This document shows, piece after piece, positions 55,509 through 64,000 of a stretch of 64,000 nt of DNA. Below the pieces are notes generated by a model. It did no database searches. It saw only the letters and a program-made list of their open reading frames with translations, and had not been told where the DNA came from. The stretch comes from Eleusine coracana subsp. coracana (Eukaryota > Streptophyta > Magnoliopsida > Poales > Poaceae): the NCBI GenBank assembly GCA_032690845.1, contig CM064427.1, positions 3,855,501 to 3,919,500 on the forward strand. The letters are read 5' to 3'. Within the stretch, counting starts at the first letter, position 1. Each line of letters opens with the position of its first letter. The position numbers and the translations under genes are program-made.

Positions 55509-58500
55509 ATGCCGCTGCTGTCGCCGGCGGACGCGACCCTGATCCTGGACCACGTCCTCGGCGACCCCTCGGTCCCCGCCGCCGCGGCGCACGCGCTCCT
55601 CGCTGCGCTCCCCTCCCCCTCCCACCCGACCCTGCGCCTCCGCCGCGGGTTCCTCCTCCGCCGCCTCGCCGCGGACCCGGTCTCCGCCGACGCGCTCGAC
55701 TCCCTCCAATTGCTCGCCTCCCTCCCTTCCCCCTCCCCCGCCTTGGCGGCGACCCACTTCGTCGTCGCCGCCTTCCTCGCAGCCTCCGCGCCCGACTTCG
55801 ACGCCGCCGCGGGGGCACTCTTCGCGCGCCCCGACGGCCGCGCGCGCCGCGCTGTCGAGGAAGGAGGCTCCCCCGCGCTCGCCTCCGACGAGGCCCTTGC
55901 CGTCGCAAACCAGTTCGAGGCCGCAGTGGGGAACTCGTTCTCGCAGGCCGTACTGAAGGGGTTGTTCGGTGACCGAGCCGCCGCGGAGGAGCGGGTCAAG
56001 GAGCTCCTCGCCGCCGAGTGGGCCTCGATTGGGCCGTCACGGCTGGAGGAGGCTGCCGAGCGGCTTGTCGGGGATGAGGCTGGTGGGACATGGCGCGCTG
56101 TGGATGAGGATACCCGTGCCAAGTACCGCTTGCTTGGTAAGTAATCTTTTTGTTCCATTGCTGCTAATCAAATTCACATTTTCACCATTCCGGTTTAGTA
56201 TCTGAAATTGTGGGCAGTCCTTCAATTGGATTAGGCCATAATCATTTTGCTCTGGCTTCTTGTACAACATTAGGCACAATTCGATCAGATGGCTGTGATT
56301 TTGTTTACTGATGTTGAAACATAGCTCAACTAGTGAAATCATCCTGTTTTAGCATGTGGTTGGTTTTTAGCCAATGGGAATCATCCCGTGATCGCTTTAT
56401 TTTGAACACATTTTACAATCTACTTGATAACTGAAAATGGGATCTGCAAGTAAGAATGCAGACGTCATATGTATCTTGGTCTTAAAATTTTGTTCCCTAA
56501 GTTTATTTTTCTTTGTTTCCAGTTGTTTTCTTAGATGATCTTGTGATTTCATGGCGTTCTTAGTGCAGTAGGATTTTTCCCTACAGTTTGTGGCATTGCA
56601 ACTAATTAGATTCACCTTTCACTTCACCATTGTGGTTTGATATCTAAAATCGTGGGTAGTCTTTAAATTTGATTAGGAAATAATCATTTTCTTGCTACAT
56701 AGGCGCAACTCGATCATATGGCTCTGATTTTGCTATACTGATGTTGCAACATAGTTCAATTAGTGAAATCATTCTGTTTTAGCTTGTGGTTGGTTTGTAG
56801 CCAATATGAATCATGTGGTGCTTTTTTTTTTTTTTTTTTTGCATTGGGCTTGGATCTACTTTTAGTAGCTGAAAAATGGGATCTGCAAGTAAGAATTCTG
56901 ACGCCATAACTAGGTCTTAAAATTATGTCCCCTAGGTGTAGTTTGCTTTGACTACAGTTATTTTCATAGATGATCTTGTGATATCATGGCGTTCTTAGGG
57001 CCTGTTTGATTGGAGGCCTGGGGCTGGCTGCCTAGCGCAGGCATCAATCTCAACCCCATGCACAAGGCTTGTTTGGTTTACGCCCTGGCAGGCAGCTCAC
57101 CAGCCAGGCAGCGCTCTCAGCCACAGGCACACGAAATCGGACGCCTGGGAGCGCTGCCTGAGCCAGGCAGTTTTTCCAGGGCCTGAACCAAAGTAGCATG
57201 AAATCAAGCGCCTGTGAGATTGCTACCTGGGCCAGGCAGTTTTCTCAGGGCCTCAACCAAACAGGCCCTTAGTGCAGTAGTTTTTTTTTTCTGTAGTTTG
57301 GTCTTTTCTAGTAGGTCTCTATGTGAGATTTCGTTTCCCACTTATTTGAGTCTCTTATGCATAAAGTCCTGGTTAATTGATCATGTATAAAATGAAACTT
57401 ACAGTTGGGCTAGAAAAGTCGAATGAGATTCTAAGCAAACTTGAAGAAGCCTCCTCTCGTGTTAATCCAATTTCAACACCAGAAGTCCATAAGGTGGTGG
57501 ATGCGCTTCAAACAAGCTGCGCTGACCTTCACAGATCAGTGGAGGATCCACTTCCTGCTGCAAAGGCAGCTGCAGATGAGGTGTTGGCTGCAAGGATGGA
57601 TAAGGCAGCTAATATGAGTGCTGCAGGTGTAAACGGTCGGCAGACGACTTGTGGCACTGCGGGTCCGAGTTCTCTTAATGACATACAAGCTCTTAATAAA
57701 GGCGCTTCCAGTCTTATGGATTGGAACCCAACGGCACAGACCTATCAGGTGTGTGTTTGTCCCTTTACTACATGGCAGTTTGTTCTTTTCCTCTGAAGAT
57801 TGTCTGTATTTTGTGCACTTTGATCTTGTAGATTGAACATGCGATACACCGACGAGTAAGTCGTAATTTATGTGATCATATTTGCCATTATCATGTCATA
57901 TATGCAATGTATTCATTGTTATGTATTTGTGCTATGCTTCATGTTTGTTTCCCTGATGAGTTTTGAATCAAATGTGTTCTCTATGTTGCTACGTGTCCAC
58001 TCTTTTTTCTTTGTGGTGCTATAAAATGGAACTGTAAGCAACAAATAGACTGTGTGATGTTCCGAATGATATAAACTGCATTCATACAGAAAGTAGCGTA
58101 ACAAATTTTTTTACCACACTCATATGCATTGGAATGGTTTGGTACATCTCAAGAACCTGTATTTTCTGTAGCTTGATTGTGAATAATTACGAGTTTATTA
58201 CGTTAGGTATTAGAAGGTTCTCTTTTGATAGCCTGTAGGATAGTTTGATAGCATAACTGGAGAAACATTAGCTCGTTTGTCTTGTCGCTAAAATGGTCAC
58301 TTATTTGCAGTGGGAGGATTCTCCTGATCCTGAGCGGCCACAGTTCCTTAGACCACATTTGCCTAGCCCAAGGAGAATGCCAGTTTCTCCTTTACGACCT
58401 CCAGAAAACAAAAATAAGCGTAGAAAGGCGAGGAAATGGTGCGTGCTAGAAGAAGAAACATTAAGAAAGGGTGTTGAACAGTATGTTACTTTCTCAGCCG

Positions 58501-58764
58501 ATACATTACAATTTAAATTTTTCCTATGCTATTACATGTAGGATGTCCGGCATTTACTTTCATCTGTTTCGTTGCAGGTATGGTAGCGGCAATTGGAAGG
58601 ATATTTTAGCTAATAATCCTGATGTGTTCATCGGCAGAACACCGGTGGGTATTTGGATATCATGCTGAAGTTGCTTTGGTTACTAACACTTCGTAACATA
58701 TTGACTGCTTGTAATAATATCGTAGGTGGACCTGAAGGATAAGTGGAGGAATATGACGAGGTAA
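55509..58764 (+). CDS. Telobox single-MYB protein (TRF-like), probable telomere-repeat or DNA-binding factor
   Basis: Five exons (55509-56136, 57405-57748, 58311-58480, 58578-58644, 58726-58764) splice in frame to 415 residues. The last ~58 residues form a MYB/SANT repeat spread over three exons: ARKWCVLEEETLRKGVEQYG, SGNWKDILANN, and the telobox VDLKDKWRNM at the very C-terminus. The VDLKDKWRN signature is diagnostic of plant telomere-repeat-binding proteins and their relatives, which bind TTTAGGG-type sequence in the nucleus. Exon 1 encodes an Ala/Leu/Pro-rich helical region; exon 2 a helical, charged one; exon 3 starts with a Pro/Arg-rich linker. The ATG at 55509 is in a good context (GGAGATGCC); the same frame is open further upstream without another convincing start. 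Intron 1 (1.27 kb) holds a tandem duplication and a Tourist MITE. Confidence 0.9.
56166..57300 (+). repeat. Tandem duplication inside intron 1 of the telobox gene
   Basis: Two diverged copies of a ~430-bp unit, about 56166-56580 and 56620-57300, share many blocks in order: TTCACCATT, ATAATCATTTT, CTGATGTTG, AGTGAAATCAT, GTGGTTGGTTT, GGGATCTGCAAGTAAGAAT, GATGATCTTGTGAT and CATGGCGTTCTTAGTGCAGTAG. The second copy is longer because it contains a run of 19 T (56822-56840) and a 271-bp MITE. Confidence 0.85.
56998..57268. mobile_element. Tourist-type (PIF/Harbinger) MITE in intron 1 of the telobox gene
   Basis: Starts GGGCCTGTTTGATTGGAGGC and ends ...CTCAACCAAACAGGCCC, forming terminal inverted repeats. 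It is flanked by TTA on both sides (56995-56997 and 57269-57271), the PIF/Harbinger target. The interior is GC-rich for a MITE and has internal near-repeats on GCCAGGCAG. The first copy of the intron duplication keeps the empty site GTTCTTAGTGCAG, which confirms the insertion boundaries. Confidence 0.9.
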
Positions 58765-59449
58765 TGGAGACAGATTTAGGTGGACGAGTTACTAGACTCG
58801 TGCACTTTTTGACTAAACTGATCTTTAGGCTTTAGGGAAAAATAATTCTGGTGGTTTGGCTTTGGTGAAGCAGCAAGCCTTTAGCCCTTCACAACTGTAG
58901 TAGTTGGGATATATCATGTGGTGACAGTGACACTAATGTAGGGTCAGTGGAGTACATCAGAAATGACAGCTGCACGGGCCTCACCAGTAACAAATGTTGT
59001 GCCTTGTAGCAATTCACCGCAGGAAATGTAATGAACGTTGTTCTGTGTTTGTTGTCCTGCCTGCATGTCTGTACAGTAGTCGGAAGTCGGCTGCCTGTCG
59101 TTCTGTAATGCTTCATTCTATAATGCATTGTACAATTGCTTTGCTGCAATGCTTGGAAGATCGACGATGACGTTTCTCAAAATTATGAGGCTTTTTATTC
59201 CTTTGAGAGGAATTCTCAAAATTGTGAGTTGTGGAGGTGCTGCTGCTCCTTGTGGAAATGCCCGATAATACTAGGCATTGTACGGGCCGCTTAACCCAGC
59301 CCACGCTAACTGGAAAGACCAAGGCCCACGAGATCCCACCGTCGTTGCCCGATCCTCTCACCCGCACGGCGTTCACCGTTCTTCCCTGCGCAGCAGCAAC
59401 AGTAACCATCGCCGTTCACTCTCTCCCCAAGCCCAGAGCGCCGGACGCG
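58765..59449. other. Spacer between telobox and oxidoreductase genes
   Basis: The first part is the likely 3' untranslated region of the telobox gene. The GC-rich last ~150 bases are the likely 5' leader of the oxidoreductase. Both genes read in the same direction, so this 0.7-kb interval should hold one terminator region and one promoter; no TATA box was convincing. Confidence 0.5.
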
Positions 59450-61617
59450 ATGCCACCGCCGCCGCCGTGTCCATCACCTCCGACCCGTCTGCTCCCCAAC
59501 CTAAATCTCTACTCCAGGAGAACCGTTGCTGCCGCCGCCGCAGCCTCATCCTCGCTGGGAGGAGGGCACGGCCGCCGCCCCCTTCGGTACGCCGTCCTCG
59601 GCGCCGGCTTCGCGGGTCTCTCCGTCGCCTGGCATCTCCTCAAGGTACCCTCCTTTTCCCCCTGTCCTCTTTTCTCCTGCGATAAGAAGCACCGGCTGAA
59701 GCGACGCTCGTGCTCATTCCAGCATAGCCCCAGGGATTCCCGCGTATCTGTGGACCTCTACGACGAGAACGGGGTTGGAGGAGGTGCATCAGGCGTGTCG
59801 GGAGGGCTTCTCCATCCCTACTCACCTAAAGGTCTCGCCCTTTCCATCCTCGCGAGCTTCGCAATTTGCAAATCATGGCAGTCCAGTGATTCACACTCGA
59901 CCTATGATACACACGGAGTAGTTTACTTTTGAAAAGTTGCTAATTGGTGAAATGGTGAGTACGACATCTCGGTTGAGCTTCGTTGATATACGTGTTTGAA
60001 TTGCAGTAAAGCTTGTGTGGAAGGGTGCTGAATTCTGGAAAGAGTGCATGGATCTCCTACGCAGCGCAGAGCAAGCAAATGGAGCCACTGAATCACACAG
60101 GACCAATCAAGACAAGGCCCTTATCTGGAGAAGGCAATCTTATCTTCTTCTGAGCTAGTCTTTCTTTTCAGAGTTAAGACACTACCTATTTCTACTTTGT
60201 ATGTGTGGTGACAAAGGGAGGTTTTCATTGATCAGGGGAATTCTTCGGCCGCCGACAAATGAGAAGGCTGCTGATATATTGCTGGAGGTACTTCTGAATT
60301 AAGATTATACACAGATGTTCTCAGGTGCTTGTCTCATGATTCTGGTGCATTGTTTTGATTTCTTCAACCTATTCAAGTTAGAATGCTCAGAGTTCCCTCC
60401 AGAGTTGCAGCCTTCAGGTGCTTGATTCGGATGCTGCACAGGGTCTGATCCCTGGGTTATGTGTCCCATTTGACTATGCAGTGTATATGCCACTGGCACT
60501 GAACATCAATCCTAAGAAGTATTTGCAGGTGCTGAACTCCTTCATGCTTTGTCGACCTGTCCATTGTTAGTACTCTACTGCCCATTGACGAGTTGATTGA
60601 TTCATCCCTTTATCTGGATTTCTACAGGCACTGTTCCTTGCATGCCAAAATCTATCAGATGAAGCATCGGTGTCACCAAGTGAACAGAAAGAGTTCAAGC
60701 TGTACAATCAACGTGTAGATAACCTGCAGCAGTTGGCGGGTAAGTTTCTTGTACTTGGACTCTCATTGAATGTGGTATTGTCCTTTACACTTCTTTTTTA
60801 ATTCATGATAAACTGAAATAAGTACAGTCAACTGTATTTAATTTTTATACTGCCTGAAGAATTATGGCTTTAGTCAATTTACAAAACTTACCCGTTCACA
60901 AAAAGGAATCAGCTATGGTTAAGGCATATCAAACATGTGCAGGAGATTATGATTCGATGATCATCTGCCTTGGGGCCAAAGCTGGTTCATTTCCAGGACT
61001 TACTAATAAGCTTCCTCTTAGAGCCTGTAGAGGAGTTATTGCTGAATTCCAGTTGCCATCAGATTCAGTGTAAGAAGATTTTTTGTGTGCTGAAAGTCGT
61101 TTACATCATCAGCTAGAACTATCTGAATGGTGCATTTACTTTCTGCAGCGAAGAGTATGGGAATCAAAGTCCTTCAATATTATCTGATGCATGGATGGCA
61201 TTCCAAGGTCCCCGTAGTGTTTCTATTGGGTCAACTTGGCAATGGAATTCTGAGAACTATGCTTCAATGGTATCTGATGAAGAGGCCCGTGCTGCAATGG
61301 AAGAGTTGGTCCCAAAAGCATCTGGCGTTTACCCAGGAATAACTAAATGGGATTTTGTATGTGCAAGAGCTGGGATAAGAGCCATGCCTCCACTGACAGC
61401 TAATGGATCGTTGCCACTTTTGGGTTGTTTGAATGATGTAATAGGCGACAAGATCAAGAACAACTGTACATTTTGGCTAGTTGGTGGGCTTGGTGCCAGG
61501 GGCCTTTTGTATCATGGTTTGGTCGGAAAGCTGACTGCACAAGCTGCAATTTCCTGTGATGAGAGCCTAATACCTTCTGAATTCACTTGCTGGAAGGTGA
61601 ATAAGGCTTCACAGTGA
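59450..61617 (+). CDS. FAD-dependent oxidoreductase (DAO superfamily), probably plastid-targeted
   Basis: Eight exons (59450-59644, 59723-59831, 60007-60133, 60236-60287, 60382-60528, 60628-60739, 60943-61069, 61149-61617) add up to 445 residues in frame. The N-terminus is Pro/Ser/Arg-rich and lacks acidic residues, like a chloroplast transit peptide (inference). Residues ~48-65 are the Rossmann FAD motif AVLGAGFAGLSVAWHLL; next comes DLYDENGVGGGASGVSGG, the second strand with its acidic residue and the GASG turn typical of D-amino-acid-oxidase-like enzymes. The C-terminal part has the second FAD contact region (FWLVGGLGARGLLYHG). The substrate cannot be told. Intron 3 appears to start with GC instead of GT (60134), the only such site in this gene. 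The upstream neighbour is the telobox gene on the same strand. Confidence 0.88.
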
Positions 61618-62518
61618 AAACACTTATGTGGTTCAACTTCAAACTTAAAGCATGCTGTGCCTCTGGGGATATTCATCCGAGGGATTGAAGGTCATTCTTG
61701 AAACCTGCAAATGAGTGTTCAATCATGCGTTGCATACCATGGAGGTTCACAGTTCTGTCCTTTCTGGTGCACTGCTTGCATGATGAATTAAACCTGAAGG
61801 CATCATGTCAATTCACATACAACAACACTGCTAGTTAGCAAAGGTATCGTCTCAGATGACCAAATTTTGTATCCTGAGAAATATTCGATGTTTGTCTGCT
61901 TTCAAACATGAACTCACATGTGAGTGCTGAGTTAAGCCGGAAGGTCCTGCTGTCCCAGAAAGCATCGACTAAATCTACTGAAGTGCACTAGTGGTCAGCT
62001 GACTTATTTGCCTAGAGTCTCAGAGTACTCCTGATTTTTTTTTTCTGTAAAATGAAGTACTCTCCAATTGCCTAGCTTATTGTTCTCGTTCTGTTCTTTC
62101 AGATAATGGAATAGGAAACAACTCATATTATGTTGGGACAAAAAAAAATTCCTCCCTTTATGAATAGTCTCTTCTTTGAACATTAGAATAGAGGATTGAG
62201 TTTCGAATCATAGAGTATCTTGATCATTAGAGTATGTTGTCATCCATAAAACCATTTGTTTGAGATTTTAAGTTGCAAACTTTCAGATCATTTGGAAATG
62301 CAGCCGAGATTCTGAGACGAGTCATGAATGTCCAAGATCTTTATTTATAACTCACAAGTCAGATGATTAAGGAAAGGAACAAAATTAGATGTATATACGT
62401 GTAACAACACCACACATCATTCGTCCACCTGTATAGCTGTATATGTTTATATGTTAGAAGTACAAAACACTACACATGACACATATTTAACAAGGTTTCT
62501 TCCACAAGCTCGTGCCGC
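61618..62518. other. Convergent spacer between oxidoreductase and H+-ATPase genes
   Basis: Two convergent genes end here, so this 0.9 kb should contain both 3' untranslated regions. AT-rich, no coding similarity or repeat ends recognised. Confidence 0.5.
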
Positions 62519-64000
62519 TCAGTACTCACTACACAGGCAGGACTCCTCCCCACAGCTCCCTAATTCTGCAAATGTTTCCATTAGAGTCGGAGAGGAATAG
62601 CAAGCACCGGGGAGGAACTTACCTTCCGGATCTCGGCGCTCGGCGAGCACGGTGTGCTCGTCCTCGCGCTCCCACTTGCCATAGTCCTTCTAGCTCCCGA
62701 TTGTTTCATTGCTGGAGAGAGCAGACAGGCAGAGGAAACACAAAGGCAATCACGGATCGAGACCACATCATCGCAAGATCTTACACAAAGAAGAATGAAT
62801 CAAGTTTGAGAAGGAATGGCCGAGCTTGCCTTGTTCTTGTCTTTGGCCGGGCACTTGCCGGTGAGCGCGTAACGGATCATGAACTTGAGTATGTCGAGCG
62901 GGACGTAGGTGACGATGCTGAACACCCAGATGGCGCCTCCCCAACCCCATCCGATCCCCTGGATGTAGCAGAAGTCCCAGTTGGCGTACACCGCGATGGA
63001 CGTGGCCACCAGCTGGGCGGCGAAGAATGCGATGAGCAGCAGGAATCCCGGGCGCTCCACGAAGGACCAGCTCCGGGAGCGCGTGACGAAGATGAGCGCC
63101 TGGCTGATGATGCTGACTTGGAGGTATAGCGCGGCCATGAGCTCCCTATCGTTCTCCTTGATGGACTGCACACCGAAGACGTCGGTGAAGAAGTCGGTGT
63201 CGTGCGCGAGGTAGAAGAAGAGCGCGGTGACGATGGCCATGTACGTCCCCAGCACGATGCCCGTGGCGAAGATCTCGTTGAGCTTCCATGAATCCGGCGT
63301 GGGGGACGGCTTGACCCGGTCCTTTGATATGGTCATGATGGTGCCGTCGTTGAGGATGGCGATGATGAGCACCATGAATGGCGCGAAGTCGAACTCCCAG
63401 ATGAGCGCGATGAGGAGGAAGCCCAGCACGATGCGGATGGTGATGGAGACGGCGTAGATGGTGTAGTTCTTCATCCGCTGGAAGATGGATCGGCTGGTGA
63501 GTACCGCGCTGACGATCACGCTGAGCCCCGGTTCCGTGAGCACGATGTCCGACGCGCTCCTCGCCGCGTCGGTGGCGTCGTCGACGGCGATGCCGATGTC
63601 GGCCTTCTTCAGCGCCGGCGCGTCGTTCACCCCGTCGCCCGTCATGCCCACGATGTGCCGCCGCTCCTGCAGCCGCTTCACGATCTCGTACTTGTGCTCG
63701 GGGAACACCCCCGCGAACCCGTCCGCCTTCTCGATGAGCTCGTCGATGGGCATGCCGTTCACCGTGCTGCCCTTGTCGCCAAGCAGCGTGGTCGACGGGT
63801 ACATGTTGGTGCCCATGCCCAGCCGCCGCCCGGTCTCCTTCCCGATGGCTAGCTGGTCGCCCGTGATCATCTTCACGTTCACTCCTAAATGGAGCGCGCG
63901 GCGGATGGTCTCGGCGCTGTCGTGTCTCGGCGGGTCGAAGAGCGGGAGCAGCCCGATGAACTGCCACGGGTCACCAGCGCCGTCCTTGTTCTTCTCGGGG
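62519..64000 (-). CDS. Plasma-membrane H+-ATPase (P3A type), 3' part; continues beyond the window
   Basis: The minus strand from the window edge encodes the second half of a proton pump: GLLPLFDPPRHDSAETIRRA, VKMITGDQLAIGKETGRRLG, MTGDGVNDAPALKKADIGIA, then the membrane helices M5-M10 (e.g. IRIVLGFLLIALIWEFDF, IQGIGWGWGGAIWVFSIV). The enzyme uses ATP to export protons and energise the plasma membrane. In-window exons are 64000-62830, 62689-62623 and 62565-62519. The first donor would be GC (AAG/GCAAGC); the exons then join in frame to a KDYGKWERED segment matching the start of the usual regulatory tail. The tail ends after ~45 residues, where family members usually have about 100 and finish with a phospho-Thr (YTV-type) 14-3-3 site. 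Here that end is absent. Alternative 3' exons could exist but were not seen. Confidence 0.9.

Noticed and set aside
1..64000. CRISPR arrays, bacterial operons, rRNA or tRNA genes
   Set aside because: No regular spacer arrays, ribosome-binding sites or RNA folds were seen; gene structure is plainly plant nuclear.

Overview
The window reads as a 64 kb piece of nuclear DNA from a grass, probably a panicoid. The support is GC-rich first exons that fall in GC along each gene, GT-AG introns of plant size, and a dense load of grass-type transposons (Tat and Tekay Ty3/gypsy, L1 LINEs, CACTA, Mutator-like, hAT, Stowaway and Tourist MITEs). The species itself is inference. No bacterial operons, CRISPR arrays or recognisable rRNA or tRNA genes were seen.

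Layout. 1-7.4 kb is repeat-rich: a duplicated segment (1310-1690 and 6225-6610) brackets a decayed CACTA element (3397-6007) that itself holds another nested repeat. At 7.5-8.3 kb lies a three-exon RING-H2 gene (minus). From 8.3 to 13.9 kb there are only MITEs and GC-rich intergenic DNA. 13.9-19.1 kb holds a nine-exon PB1-Raf-like protein kinase (plus), and 20.9-22.7 kb an F-box gene (minus) whose first part sits in another frame. 23.6-26.4 kb carries a deletion-derivative Mutator-like element beside a fragment of a calcineurin-like phosphoesterase gene.

27-55 kb is a nest of retroelements. It contains two copies of a non-autonomous repeat, one split by a solo LTR with a clear 5-bp target duplication. 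Next is a truncated Tat element fused to a second Tat element that has an antisense extra ORF and a reiterated polypurine tract. Then come Tekay integrase-chromodomain sequence, a 3.7-kb LTR directly followed by a primer-binding site, and an antisense L1 LINE pierced by a 244-bp hAT element.

The right end is a gene island. It has a telobox single-MYB (TRF-like) gene at 55.5-58.8 kb, a FAD-dependent oxidoreductase at 59.5-61.6 kb (both plus), and the 3' part of a plasma-membrane H+-ATPase at 62.5 kb to the edge (minus). The ATPase has an unusually short C-terminal regulatory tail. The host genes show no sign of a shared pathway: kinase, two ubiquitin-related proteins, telomere-type DNA binder, oxidoreductase, proton pump.

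Exon coordinates were worked out by eye from reading-frame continuity and splice signals. The four multi-exon models with all exons in the window (RING-H2, kinase, telobox, oxidoreductase) add up to whole codons, as do the in-window exons of the ATPase.
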